DNA of 27,009 nt from a virus. The position numbers and the translations under genes were made by a program. Shown here piece after piece: positions 6,549 through 14,570 of this stretch. The notes beneath the pieces were generated by a model. It made no database searches, was not told the DNA's origin, and saw nothing but the letters and a program-made list of their open reading frames with translations. Position 1 is the stretch's first letter. Every line of letters starts with the position of its first letter. Where the stretch lies: positions 1 to 27,009 of IMG/VR virus record IMGVR_UViG_3300032605_000110; one strand, 5' to 3'.

Positions 6549-7607
6549 TTATCTGGTGTATGCTGAAATATTCGGTGCAAAATAAATAGGCGATTTATCG
6601 CGGTTTTCATTTTGAGCCATCAATAAATGTTTCTCATACTGAGCTTCACAATATACAATTCGTTGCGGATCTACCTGAGGTAATTCACATGCCATTTGAT
6701 GAGCAATCCCCCATTGGATAGCAAGATACATATATTGTGGGATTTCAATTTCACCATTCAAATCTCCTACGTCTTGAATGTACCGATTTAACCAGAGTTC
6801 AATCTGAGGCTGAATCGAGTTAGGGACTGGCCAGACTTCCATATTCGGCTGTGGGATTGTACGATTAAACCAATATTGCAATGGTCTGAGTGACTGAAAT
6901 TGTCTGTTTGGTAGATTTGAGTAATCATCTCTGTTCATGCGAGCCATCGGTATTGCAATAGGCATTGTACCAAATTGCACCTGATTTACACCCATATTCA
7001 CACCAGAGATCTGTTGAATACGCCAATAAGGTTGAGTCTCAGTAGTAGGCAGGTCATAATATAACCACGTACCCACTACCCAATTAATAGCTCCAGGAGA
7101 TGCTACTGAAGTCCAAGTAGATCCATCTACTGAAGCTTGAATCTGAATGGTTACCGACCCTGTAACTGCACATAAAATACCTACAGTGTTAATATAAACA
7201 GGATTGCCTGAACCATTGTTGATACCAATAGCGCCTGTGTTTGTGGTGAGTTGACAGATACTTTGTCCAACACCATCAAATGCATTAGCAACAGTCCCTG
7301 AAGTACTATAAGCTCCAGAAGTAATATTTGTAGTAGTTCTATAATTTGCATTTAGGACATCCACAGTTCCAACTGGTAAAGTATAATAAGCCTGATCTGG
7401 GATTAGCCCCGTAACATACTTATTAATTGCCCAGTAATTAATACCCCAGTTAGTAAGGCTAGATAAAAGATAATATAAACTATCTTTCGCTGCATTTACC
7501 TGTTCATTCGTAAGTTCTTCTGCTAGTTTTCCTGCGCGACGAGCACCATGGTCAATTAAGTCCTGAACACTAATGATAGTTTGACCGACAGTACCTGAGG
7601 TAGTCAT
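6549..7607 (-). CDS. P22 gp4-like neck/head-completion protein with discoidin-like insert
   Basis: The product has 352 residues. Residues about 12-88 (VQDLIDHGARRAGKL, LTNEQVNAAKDSL, WGINYWAINKY) and about 216-345 (RPLQYWF, EVWPVP, IEIPQYMYLAIQWGIAHQMA) fit the family of gp4-like tail-accessory proteins that sit under the portal and close the head in short-tailed phages. Between them, about 91-215, lies a beta-rich segment (NAFDGVGQSICQL, VTIQIQASVDGSTWTSV, YWRIQQISG) with the look of an F5/8 type C (discoidin) carbohydrate-binding domain. The core is therefore interrupted by a surface module. Its stop at 6549 is followed leftward by the homing endonuclease, and its start abuts the 122-aa gene. 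Neck identity is likely; the insert assignment is pattern-based. Confidence 0.7.
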   Translation of the reverse strand: MTTSGTVGQTIISVQDLIDHGARRAGKLAEELTNEQVNAAKDSLYYLLSSLTNWGINYWAINKYVTGLIPDQAYYTLPVGTVDVLNANYRTTTNITSGAYSTSGTVANAFDGVGQSICQLTTNTGAIGINNGSGNPVYINTVGILCAVTGSVTIQIQASVDGSTWTSVASPGAINWVVGTWLYYDLPTTETQPYWRIQQISGVNMGVNQVQFGTMPIAIPMARMNRDDYSNLPNRQFQSLRPLQYWFNRTIPQPNMEVWPVPNSIQPQIELWLNRYIQDVGDLNGEIEIPQYMYLAIQWGIAHQMACELPQVDPQRIVYCEAQYEKHLLMAQNENRDKSPIYFAPNISAYTR

Positions 7608-7976
7608 CTACCACCCCGCTATCTTGGTAATCTTTCCGCCAGTCTTTTTAGCAAGTATTTTATTCGCCTTAGCATCAATTTTAGCTTCACTTGATTTAGA
7701 CAATTTTCCAGCTTTAACTTCTTGACTTGCTCTAGCTTTTGCATTACCCGCATGAGCGCGATCAGGCATTGGATATTTACGCTCTCCTGGTAAACCAAAT
7801 TCAGATTTAGGCAATGATTTACGAGTTTTTGTAGTTAATACTCCGCCTGTCTTTTTTGCCGCGCGTTTTTCTGAGTAAGCAATTGCCACTGCTTGTTTCT
7901 GCGGTTTACCCGCTTTAATTTCAGTAGCAACATTCTTACCAAATGCAACTTTAGATTTTGATTTGATTAATGGCAT
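7608..7976 (-). CDS. Basic Lys-rich virion-region protein
   Basis: The product has 122 residues, strongly basic. The N-terminus ([20 protein letters not shown], then [14 protein letters not shown]) is a phage and bacterial motif I recognise from small lysine-rich proteins of unknown role. The C-terminal half has [20 protein letters not shown], which resembles a short helical motif seen in phage head-region proteins. Two KKTGG boxes (about residues 41-45 and 110-114) relate it to the KxGG motif in other proteins of this window. It sits directly between the neck gene and a structural gene with no gap. It may bind nucleic acid inside the capsid, but that is inferred from charge alone. Confidence 0.7.
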   Translation of the reverse strand: MPLIKSKSKVAFGKNVATEIKAGKPQKQAVAIAYSEKRAAKKTGGVLTTKTRKSLPKSEFGLPGERKYPMPDRAHAGNAKARASQEVKAGKLSKSSEAKIDAKANKILAKKTGGKITKIAGW

Positions 7977-7977
7977 A

Positions 7978-8772
7978 TTAGAATCCAGGCTGGGTCAAGT
8001 TAGTATTATTTTGAATTAACTTACCAATAATGATCGCACCCGATAAAATAGCACTTGAACTAGTTGTAGCAATTTGCCATTGAATATCAGTTTTTTGTGC
8101 AAAAGGAATCGGTGCAAAATGCCTATCAATAACATAAACAGAACTAAAGCCTTGTGTTAAAAGATTCTGCTGCACGCCATTGTTGATTTGCTGTACGTTA
8201 TAGTACATACCGTTACCGCTACCTAATGTGTTGTCGCTGTTTACTTCAACAAGTTCTAAATAAAAAGTATATCCGTTTGGAACTGTATAAATACTGTTTT
8301 GATTTTTACCAACTTTAGGGTTGATTTGAGCAACAATATTGGTACTTTGTTTAAAAGTAATCGTTCCAATGTTGGTTACTTGACCTGTACCTGCTGAAAC
8401 TAACGATACGCCGTTTACTCTAAAATAACTATTTACTGACGTAACCGCTGTTGTGCCGTTTAAAAACAATGTTTCTGAAATAACATTGTAACTTGCATCA
8501 AGTCCAGTAATTAAAACAGACGCTAAGGTGTTATCAGATGTAGACGTACTAACAACAGTTAATGCGGCAGCAGATGATGGGAATGTATACGCTGTAGCGT
8601 TTTCCCACATTGGAATCGGTGCGGTTGTCGGGGCATTAGACAAAGTAATCAATGCATTAAAGCCAAAAATACTTACTAGGCTATGCCCAGAAATTTGACC
8701 GCGAGAAACTTGTAAATCAAAAGGTTCGTATGCTCCACTACGCGTAACTGAAGCAACAATATTGTTACTCAT
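7978..8772 (-). CDS. Probable virion structural protein, beta-rich
   Basis: The product has 264 residues with dense S, T, N and V, few lysines and strongly alternating patterns ([46 protein letters not shown]). That composition fits an all-beta virion protein. It starts [20 protein letters not shown] after a TTGGAG ribosome-binding site just past a terminator hairpin, and ends one base before the basic 122-aa gene. It lies among head and neck genes. No specific family was recognised; it could be a head-decoration or neck-associated protein. The structural role is inferred from composition and neighbours. Confidence 0.65.
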   Translation of the reverse strand: MSNNIVASVTRSGAYEPFDLQVSRGQISGHSLVSIFGFNALITLSNAPTTAPIPMWENATAYTFPSSAAALTVVSTSTSDNTLASVLITGLDASYNVISETLFLNGTTAVTSVNSYFRVNGVSLVSAGTGQVTNIGTITFKQSTNIVAQINPKVGKNQNSIYTVPNGYTFYLELVEVNSDNTLGSGNGMYYNVQQINNGVQQNLLTQGFSSVYVIDRHFAPIPFAQKTDIQWQIATTSSSAILSGAIIIGKLIQNNTNLTQPGF

Positions 8773-8789
8773 ATTTTATTCTCCAAATT

Positions 8790-8815
8790 AAAGAAAGCAG
8801 GGGCGAACCCCCGCT
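8790..8815 (-). terminator. Rho-independent terminator after the histidine-rich gene
   Basis: Leftward, an eight-pair stem with one mismatch (796-803 with 808-815, arms AGCGGGGG and CCCCTGCT) closes on a TTCG tetraloop and is followed by TTTCTTT. It lies six bases beyond the stop of the 325-aa gene and before the 264-aa gene. This is the clearest kind of intrinsic terminator, although the T tract is interrupted by one C. Confidence 0.75.
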
Positions 8816-8820
8816 AATTC

Positions 8821-9798
8821 TTACCAGTTACACTTCTTAGCTTTACCACCAGTAGCCTTGTGAGCCTTGCCACCGTGCGCCATGTGTTCCTTGTGGGAAA
8901 CATGTCCACCGTGGGCGTGGTGTTTAGCAGCATGTTCGTGCATGGATTTGTGTCCAGCATGTTCGTGCTTGCTTTTGGAGTGATGAGCAACATGTCCGCC
9001 ATGCTTGTAACCTGCTGGACTTTCTTTGATTTCGCCAGTGCCTGATTTCTTTGTAGGCATTTTTGAACCATCGTTGATCTTAGAGATATACTCTTTAGCA
9101 GTAGCCAAGCCGCCTTTAGCAAACTTTTTCAAATGTCCACCGCGCTTATAGCCTACTCCTTCAACACCTTCAGTTTTGGTGTGGAAAGATTTAGTCTGCT
9201 TAGCTTGATGTACTTTGTCTTTGATGTCAATCTTTGGCTTCAAAGTAGTTTTGGTTTCAAAACGATCAATAGCTGCTCCGCCATCTTTCTTATGCATCTT
9301 ACCACCCATGCACATTTTGGCTTCATGCTTGTGATGTTCATGCATCTTTTTGTGATGCGCAGAACCGCCTTCTTTGTGCTTAGCAGCGTGATGCTTAGCC
9401 ATAGCTTTGTGATGCTCATGTGAGCCTACAGGATGACCAGAAATGTGGTGAACCTTACCGCCGTGTTTGTATCCTGGACCTTCAATACCTTCGGTCATAT
9501 GCTTAGGATTACGACGAGTAGCTTCAATCCCACCAGCTAGACCGCCCATTACATCTGGACCAGCTTTTGGAGCGCGACCACCAGCTTTTAAACCATGATG
9601 GGCTTTAGAAGCCTTTTCATGTTCATGATGCTTGAGTTCTTTTTCAACGCGCTTGATTTCAGCTTCTTCGTTACGAATATGACCGCCTTTGGCATGCTTT
9701 TTAGCATGACCGCCGCGCTTCATACCGTCGCCAACTTCATCAACTGAAGGCTCGGTTGTGAACCTTTTTGGTTCACGGATAAATTTACTAGTTGCCAT
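8821..9798 (-). CDS. Histidine-, lysine- and glycine-rich basic protein with KxGG repeats
   Basis: The product has 325 residues, of which 46 are histidine by my count, plus very many lysines and glycines. It is built from imperfect repeats: MKRGGHAKKHAKGGH near residue 26, GIEGPGYKHGGKVHH near 103, GVEGVGYKRGGHLKKFAKGG near 214, and PAGYKHGGHV near 263. Between them lie H-rich runs such as HEHHKHEAK and HEHAAKHHAHGGH. There is no hydrophobic core typical of an enzyme, so it is probably largely disordered. The charge suggests it binds nucleic acid or metal ions. Placement between two structural genes and in front of a terminator suggests virion or assembly use. An alternative frame across the same DNA is an artefact of the repeats. 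The function is unknown. Confidence 0.8.
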   Translation of the reverse strand: MATSKFIREPKRFTTEPSVDEVGDGMKRGGHAKKHAKGGHIRNEEAEIKRVEKELKHHEHEKASKAHHGLKAGGRAPKAGPDVMGGLAGGIEATRRNPKHMTEGIEGPGYKHGGKVHHISGHPVGSHEHHKAMAKHHAAKHKEGGSAHHKKMHEHHKHEAKMCMGGKMHKKDGGAAIDRFETKTTLKPKIDIKDKVHQAKQTKSFHTKTEGVEGVGYKRGGHLKKFAKGGLATAKEYISKINDGSKMPTKKSGTGEIKESPAGYKHGGHVAHHSKSKHEHAGHKSMHEHAAKHHAHGGHVSHKEHMAHGGKAHKATGGKAKKCNW

Positions 9799-9814
9799 GG
9801 TGTTTTATCTCCTA

Positions 9815-10798
9815 TTAGGCTTGGTTTACACCGAGTGCACCGAGGCGAGTAGCGTTTGGACCAACCGCGATCGCAGGTACAGCCAATGAACATACTAAAC
9901 GACGAACACCGTTAGTCGCGCTTGAAGGAGTGTAAGTTCCACGAACGTCACCAGTAGTCGAAGTAGCTGGGTTAGTCATATCAGCAACAGTTGCAGTTCC
10001 AGTATCTTCAGCTAATGCACTAGCCCAACCAGCGCTGATAATGTAGCCAGCGTCAGTAAAGCGGATAGGGCAACCGAGTACATCAGTAGTACCTACTGAC
10101 ACAGCAACGGTAGTACCAGCGCTAACGGAGATAGAAGAAATCTGATAGAACGCTTTTTTACCAGGAGTGGTTGTAGAAGCAACAGTGCCAGACGCGATAA
10201 CTTCAGTCATAGCTTGACCATAGTAGTCATAACCAGACACGGTGAAGTTTGCACTAGCTGGGCTACCTGAACCAGTAGTTACGCTTACGGCACGTGGGCA
10301 ATCCAATTGGATTACAGTTGTACCGTCAGTACGTACTACAGATTGAGTGCTTGTACTAGCTGCCAAAGTAGCAGAACCAGCGGCAGCATAAATAACAGCT
10401 GCAGAAATGTTTGCAACTTGTTTAGCTTCAGGAATAACGTCCCAAATATAAATACGACCGAGAGGACCAACGCCGAGGGACATTGGAGCTGGATCGCCTA
10501 GGAAGTAATTGCCAGAAGCAGTTACAGTAATAGAACCAGTAGCAGATGAAGAGGCGCTTAAATTATAAGTGCCAGTTGTACCTGAACCAGTCGCGAAAGA
10601 GGTAATATAAGAACCAGCAGTAATACCAGTACCAGTAACATATTGACCAACGGTCAATGGGTCACCAGATTGTAACGCGGTTACAGTCAACACTGTACCA
10701 GTTACAGAACCAGTAACTACAGAAGCGGTCGCATTTTTTGCAGTGCCCATAAAGGTGGGCGCGGAACCTAGAAATAGGTCATCACTAAATTGTGGCAT
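9815..10798 (-). CDS. Head/structural protein with inserted beta-module
   Basis: The product has 327 residues. Residues 1-20 ([20 protein letters not shown]) lead into a T/G/S-rich block at about 24-94 ([42 protein letters not shown]-like), a small beta module found in many phage proteins. The sequence then resumes with [20 protein letters not shown], which looks like the core of a conserved structural protein. The rest is beta-rich and ends [15 protein letters not shown]. It lies just downstream of the major capsid gene, past a terminator-like hairpin, with an AAGGAG ribosome-binding site. A decoration or head-associated protein is likely, but there is no family-level proof. Confidence 0.65.
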   Translation of the reverse strand: MPQFSDDLFLGSAPTFMGTAKNATASVVTGSVTGTVLTVTALQSGDPLTVGQYVTGTGITAGSYITSFATGSGTTGTYNLSASSSATGSITVTASGNYFLGDPAPMSLGVGPLGRIYIWDVIPEAKQVANISAAVIYAAAGSATLAASTSTQSVVRTDGTTVIQLDCPRAVSVTTGSGSPASANFTVSGYDYYGQAMTEVIASGTVASTTTPGKKAFYQISSISVSAGTTVAVSVGTTDVLGCPIRFTDAGYIISAGWASALAEDTGTATVADMTNPATSTTGDVRGTYTPSSATNGVRRLVCSLAVPAIAVGPNATRLGALGVNQA

Positions 10799-10835
10799 GT
10801 GTCTTTCTCCTTGAAAAGCTTAGACATATTACATT

Positions 10836-10870
10836 AAAAGAAAAGGGGCTAGGCTTTTGACCCAGCCCCT
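10836..10870 (-). terminator. Rho-independent terminator after the major capsid gene
   Basis: Leftward, arms AGGGGCTGGG and CCTAGCCCCT (positions 861-870 and 844-853 of this block) form a ten-position stem with one mismatch around a seven-base loop. TTTTCTTTT follows. It sits nine bases past the capsid gene stop. Capsid genes are often followed by such a terminator, giving a high-level monocistronic or short transcript. Confidence 0.85.
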
Positions 10871-10878
10871 GTGTTACA

Positions 10879-11793
10879 TTAGACTCCAGGTGTGCCGTAC
10901 ATAGCACGTGGGTCTGTCCAGCTTGGCCAATAACGCTCGGTTGCCTTGTAACGCATGGAGTCGGTTTCGAAATCGCCTTCCATGGTTTTCTCAAGAGCAC
11001 GACGCATCATTAACTTCATACCTTCTGGGGCATCAGTTTGAACCCACCAGTTAGTAGCAGAAGTCAAACGGCTAATTACTGAAGCACCTTCTGGCAACAA
11101 TCCAATTGATTTAATTGGGTTGATGTCATTGTTTGCTGTACCAGTACGTAGCACTGACTTCAACAACACTTCGGCTTGAAACACGTTACCAGGAGCCACA
11201 ACCAATTTCAATGGTTGTAGGCGGATCTTCTTACCGTTGTTGTCAACAGCTTGACGAACCTGAATCAACATCTGTTCAAGTGAAGTCTGGGATAAGTTAG
11301 CAGCAGTACCTAGCAAGTTGCTAAATGTGCCGTTAACGATTGGGTGAGCAGAAGAACTCAATGCAACGCCGTCACCACCAGTGTATGAACTATTGAACGC
11401 GCGGTTCAAAATGTTCGCACAGAGGAGTTCCTTAGTTTCAACGAGGGACTGTGCCAAGTGCTTAGCATATACTTGACCAATACGGATGTGGTCTCCGTCT
11501 TCAACTAAAACCTTAGTCAAAGCGAATGCCAAACCGAATACTTGGTAAACATAGCGTTGCAAGAATAACACACCACCTTGTTGATAGGTTACTGGGCTGC
11601 CATCAGGTAACTGAGGAGCTGCACCAAAACCGTACAATACTGGTTCTTCGTGGTAGTTACGTGGAATGCCTGCTTGTTCACGGAAAACTGTGGACCATTC
11701 ATCGGCACGTTGATCATAAACTCCGTCAAATGCTTCGTTGAGGATTGGCTCAACTATTGAACGGAAGTCCGTACTGCGCATCGGGGCTGCCAT
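10879..11793 (-). CDS. Major capsid protein
   Basis: The product has 304 residues. The order of features fits HK97-fold major capsid proteins of the Mu gpT-like or related type: an N-terminal helix (RSIVEPILNEAFDGVYDQR), a loop with NYHEEPVLYGFG, a long spine-like helix (AKHLAQSLVETKELLCANIL), the segment SSAHPIVNGTFSN, an SLEQMLIQVRQAVDNNGKKI helix followed by LKLVVAPGNVFQAEVLL, and a C-terminal RRALEKTMEGDFETDSMRYK and RYWPSWTDPRAMYG. The LxLVVxP strand after a helix-N-G-K turn is a hallmark of this group. It follows the scaffold and a 193-aa head protein and is closed by a strong terminator. No N-terminal protease or pro-domain is visible. Confidence 0.85.
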   Translation of the reverse strand: MAAPMRSTDFRSIVEPILNEAFDGVYDQRADEWSTVFREQAGIPRNYHEEPVLYGFGAAPQLPDGSPVTYQQGGVLFLQRYVYQVFGLAFALTKVLVEDGDHIRIGQVYAKHLAQSLVETKELLCANILNRAFNSSYTGGDGVALSSSAHPIVNGTFSNLLGTAANLSQTSLEQMLIQVRQAVDNNGKKIRLQPLKLVVAPGNVFQAEVLLKSVLRTGTANNDINPIKSIGLLPEGASVISRLTSATNWWVQTDAPEGMKLMMRRALEKTMEGDFETDSMRYKATERYWPSWTDPRAMYGTPGV

Positions 11794-11806
11794 AGTTCAG
11801 TCCTCC

Positions 11807-12385
11807 TTAGATAGCGTTAGAAACAGCGATAAACTGAGGTTTAGAGATTTGTATACGAACGATTGTATACGCATCACCCCAAGCATTATCAACATAGGGA
11901 GCCAAATCAACAACACGCATTTGGCCATTGTTACCTGAGCCTACTGCAGAAGCAGAGCCAAGGGTACATTGGGACAAACCAGTAGTTGTAGAACCAGCGG
12001 TGAGATTGGTAAAGTTATACTCATTACCAACTGAGGTCTGAGCCATAGAGCCATCAGCTTGAATTTCATAAACGATTTGTTGGTCGTTGTAGAAGTAAGC
12101 GATGATGCTACCTGCAATAGCGGCAGTGCTTGCTGGCCAATAGTTAGAAACACGACGGCGACCAGTTGTATCTGTCCACTCAACACCTTGGAATGAACCA
12201 GAGAATGCTTCGGTAGAAGTTACAGGCTGAATAACACCATTGTTTGCGTAATACTCGACGGGTTGACCCTTCAAAATGTTTGAAGCGTAGCCCGATGGGA
12301 TACCATTTGCTAATGCCTGTGCACGTTCCAAGCCTGTTGGAAAGAATGCAGGGCGCAAGCCAAATGGAGCGGAAATAGCTGACAT
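11807..12385 (-). CDS. Probable head protein adjacent to major capsid gene
   Basis: The start at 12385 (MSAISAPFGLRPAFFPTGLE) is chosen because AAGGAG lies six bases upstream; the frame is open 51 bases further without such support. The product has 193 residues. The opening ISAPFGLRPAFFPTG is a motif I recall from small proteins encoded beside capsid genes in several phage groups, perhaps decoration or cement proteins. The rest is beta-rich, with GVEWTDTTGRRRVSNYW and SIIAYFYNDQQIVYEIQADG. It ends 13 bases before the capsid start, so the two are probably cotranscribed from the element near 12531. The function is inferred. Confidence 0.65.
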   Translation of the reverse strand: MSAISAPFGLRPAFFPTGLERAQALANGIPSGYASNILKGQPVEYYANNGVIQPVTSTEAFSGSFQGVEWTDTTGRRRVSNYWPASTAAIAGSIIAYFYNDQQIVYEIQADGSMAQTSVGNEYNFTNLTAGSTTTGLSQCTLGSASAVGSGNNGQMRVVDLAPYVDNAWGDAYTIVRIQISKPQFIAVSNAI

Positions 12386-12530
12386 AGTTTGCTCCTTAAA
12401 GCGGTTAATAGGATTTTGGTTTTTAGCTTTGTTCAAAGCCGACTTGGCAAAATCACATTTAGCGCGATTTTAAGGGTGCATCTACTTCTAATTTAGACTA
12501 AGCTGCGTGAAGCAACTTGAATTTGAAAGA

Positions 12531-12559
12531 ATTATAGCTCAATTTTGGAATAGTTAAAA
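12531..12559 (-). promoter_or_regulatory. Promoter-like element for the capsid gene pair
   Basis: Leftward, TTTTAA (12554-12559), a 17-base spacer, then TATAAT (12531-12536) in the context TTGAGCTATAATTC. It lies in the 206-bp gap before the head protein and capsid genes. Together with the capsid terminator it would define a two-gene transcript. The -35 box overlaps a long dyad. Confidence 0.55.
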
Positions 12560-12582
12560 TTTTATTTTTAACTACCCCAAAA
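12543..12582. repeat. Near-perfect dyad overlapping the capsid promoter
   Basis: An inner perfect 9-bp arm pair (TAGTTAAAA at 551-559 and TTTTAACTA at 566-574 of this block) surrounds a six-base loop. After two mismatched bases each side it continues as TTTTGG and CCAAAA, giving 15 of 17 paired positions. It lies just past the 178-aa gene stop and covers the -35 region of the TATAAT element. It could be an operator or a weak terminator for the upstream gene. Confidence 0.6.
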
Positions 12583-12591
12583 TCTACTCAA

Positions 12592-13128
12592 TTACTCAAA
12601 CAATGGAGCTTGACGGCTGAGGTCAAATTCCATACCATCTCCTTCAATTTGACCAAGGCGTTTTCCGTTGGAATCCTTAGCGTTGAGGAGTTGTTCCTGT
12701 TGAACTTTGATCTTTGTTTGCTCATCCATTGGGGCATCATGGTGCATTTCACGCATAATGTCTTGATAGACCTCAAGAGGAATCTTATAAGCAAGCATTT
12801 CATTAACAGCGATAAAGCCTTCATGCTCACCAGATTTGATTTTGAGATGATCATACCCAGCTGGCAAATCTTCTGGAGTAACTGGAGTGTAACCCATTCT
12901 TAAACGCTTATGAATTGGATCATACTGGTTAGTAGTTGAAAGCCAGCATGTGTGAAATCCAGGAATCTCAGGGAGCGTCGGTAACGCTTCTTGAAACCAC
13001 TCAGAACGGAACATACGGCGACGTTCTTCTGAAGATGCCATCGAGTCAGCAGGGTTAGCACGTGTATCATCACCACCGCGACTCTCACGACCTGCGGTTG
13101 TATTCTTTTTTAAACGATTGTCAGTCAT
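12592..13128 (-). CDS. Conserved hypothetical head-region protein
   Basis: The product has 178 residues, charged at the N-terminus (MTDNRLKKNTTAGRESRGGD). It contains SEWFQEALPTLPEIPGFHTC, then WLSTTNQYDPIHKRLRMGY and TPVTPEDLPAGYDHLKI, then a coiled segment with MREMHHDAPMDEQTKIKVQQ. The P-G-x-H-x-x-W-L-S and YDPIHKRLRMGYTPV features look like a conserved phage protein commonly encoded between scaffold and capsid genes. I cannot name a function. It starts two bases after the scaffold stop. The 206-bp gap after it holds the capsid promoter. A role in head assembly is inferred from position only. Confidence 0.7.
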   Translation of the reverse strand: MTDNRLKKNTTAGRESRGGDDTRANPADSMASSEERRRMFRSEWFQEALPTLPEIPGFHTCWLSTTNQYDPIHKRLRMGYTPVTPEDLPAGYDHLKIKSGEHEGFIAVNEMLAYKIPLEVYQDIMREMHHDAPMDEQTKIKVQQEQLLNAKDSNGKRLGQIEGDGMEFDLSRQAPLFE

Positions 13129-13130
13129 AA

Positions 13131-14087
13131 TTAACCTCTATTCTTTTGTTGACGGTCATAATCAGCAAAACGCTTGATCATTTTTTGGCGAGCCTCAGGA
13201 TTATCCCAAGCACCTGCCTCTTTCATTGCTGCAACACGCTCTGGACTAATCCTGAACTCATTGGATTTTGTAGTCGCAGTAGACTCCCTGCCTGAACTAG
13301 TCATTACTGAACGTGGACGTGCAGTTTGCTTTGCAGCTTGACTTTGTTTAGGAACGTAACGAGCCATACGGTCACTTAATTCATCCCAGTAATCTTCAGT
13401 TGAAGGGTCATATCCTTCATCTGTCAATTTTTTGTCAATGATTTGAGCCATTTGGGATTCTTCGTTATTACCGTGCGGGTCGTACCATGGATTATCTTCC
13501 ATCCAATCAGCTGCCATCTTTTGCACCATAGGGTCAGGCACTTGAATATTCTGCTGCTGGGGTTGAGTCATCTGACGAGTAGCATTTGCCTTTACGTTTT
13601 CTAGGGATTCTAGTTTGCGCTTGGCTTCATACCACAGTTCTTGAGCACGTGTTACGCCTTGACCGTCATTTTGACCGACTGCCTCGGTAAGTTTCATTTT
13701 TGCGTACTCTACTTGAACTCCTGCGTCATCAATCGCTTTATCAATCCGTGCTAATTCTGCTCCTGAAGTCTTCTTTTCAACAGCCGCAAGGCGATTGGCG
13801 AGGGCTTCATTCTGCTTTTTTAGTGCATTAATCAGAGAGCTGGATTCTTTTGCTTTTTCCCTGTGAAGTTGCTTCTTTAGACGACGTTCTTCCCGACGTG
13901 CTTCACGAATTTTCTCTCGTTCTTCAGCATCGGCAGAATTATCGCCATCATTAGCGTCATCATTTTGATGATCATCCGCTTTTACGTCTTGCGGATTGTC
14001 TTCTCCTTCAGGTAGCAATACCGCTGCGCCACCGTCTTGTAATTCTTCTACCGCTAATTGCGCTTCCATCTTATCAGTTGGATTCAT
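13131..14087 (-). CDS. Scaffolding protein
   Basis: The product has 318 residues. The N-terminus is acidic and disordered (EDNPQDVKADDHQNDDANDG). A long charged coiled coil follows, about residues 53-110 (EEREKIREARREERRLKKQL, then INALKKQNEALANRLAAVEK). The middle has further helices, then a Q-rich linker, and the C-terminus (residues about 255-318) is basic, with EFRISPERVAAMKEAGAWD and RFADYDRQQKNRG. An acidic disordered start, central coiled coil and basic capsid-binding tail form the standard plan of phage scaffolds. Its place between portal and capsid genes fits. No protease domain is visible. Scaffold is the best call. Confidence 0.75.
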   Translation of the reverse strand: MNPTDKMEAQLAVEELQDGGAAVLLPEGEDNPQDVKADDHQNDDANDGDNSADAEEREKIREARREERRLKKQLHREKAKESSSLINALKKQNEALANRLAAVEKKTSGAELARIDKAIDDAGVQVEYAKMKLTEAVGQNDGQGVTRAQELWYEAKRKLESLENVKANATRQMTQPQQQNIQVPDPMVQKMAADWMEDNPWYDPHGNNEESQMAQIIDKKLTDEGYDPSTEDYWDELSDRMARYVPKQSQAAKQTARPRSVMTSSGRESTATTKSNEFRISPERVAAMKEAGAWDNPEARQKMIKRFADYDRQQKNRG

Positions 14088-14107
14088 ACTAGTTTTCCTT
14101 TCAAAAC

Positions 14108-14530
14108 TTAAATGAAGGCTTTGATAGCTCGGGGATCTCCCGTTATCTTGCCGATTAGTTCATAATCATTAAAGAACGTAAACAGTGCTTTACCCTTTAG
14201 ACCATTTTCATCCGTGTAGTCTACTTCCCATCTGTCCCCGCCCCACTTAATAACACGGACATAATCACCGACTTCGCACCATGCACCTTCTGGCCAGTCT
14301 TCATTACTGTCGCGTTTTTTAAATGCGATTGGTCCCACGGCTAATACCTTGCCGACTTGGGTGTTCCACTTTTCAGTTTCTTTGGTTTCTTCAGGCAGGA
14401 GGATTCCAGCACTGGACATTTTCTCTTTGACGGCGCGTAATTGAACTAATATACGTGCCCCTAGAGGTTTGATCATGGGATCAACTTGAGGGAATGCTTC
14501 ATCTAACGTCTGCTCTACATCAAAAGTCAT
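14108..14530 (-). CDS. GroES-like co-chaperonin (Cpn10 family)
   Basis: The product has 140 residues. Residues 20-30 (IKPLGARILVQ) match the opening strand of GroES. Residues 35-48 (KEKMSSAGILLPEE) are the mobile loop with the hydrophobic tripeptide ILL at 43-45 that contacts GroEL. GKVLAVGP (60-67), VGDYVRVIKWGG (87-98) and DYELIGKI (122-129) are the remaining barrel strands. It is longer than host GroES (about 95-100 residues) because of an 18-residue N-terminal extension, an insert near 70-85 and a short C-terminal tail. Phages such as T4 (gp31) use a co-chaperonin to fold the capsid protein in the host GroEL cage. Here the gene lies directly upstream of the scaffold gene in the same operon, which fits that role. 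Confidence 0.85.
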   Translation of the reverse strand: MTFDVEQTLDEAFPQVDPMIKPLGARILVQLRAVKEKMSSAGILLPEETKETEKWNTQVGKVLAVGPIAFKKRDSNEDWPEGAWCEVGDYVRVIKWGGDRWEVDYTDENGLKGKALFTFFNDYELIGKITGDPRAIKAFI

Positions 14531-14541
14531 GCGACTCTCCT

Positions 14542-14562
14542 ATTAAAAGCGCCATACGGCGC
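14542..14562 (-). terminator. Short terminator-like hairpin before the co-chaperonin gene
   Basis: Leftward, GCGCC-GTAT-GGCGC is followed by TTTTAATA. The five-pair GC stem and T run lie between the 62-aa gene and the co-chaperonin start. The stem is short, so it may only attenuate read-through. Confidence 0.5.
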
Positions 14563-14570
14563 GGGTTGTA

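Noticed and set aside
8814-9122. A second leftward frame inside the histidine-rich gene
   Set aside because: It is a frame shadow of the biased repeat sequence; the 325-aa frame has the ribosome-binding site and the terminator spacing.
12450-12472. AAAATC ... GATTTT inverted pair as a terminator
   Set aside because: The stem is only six AT-rich pairs with an eleven-base loop and no proper T tract.
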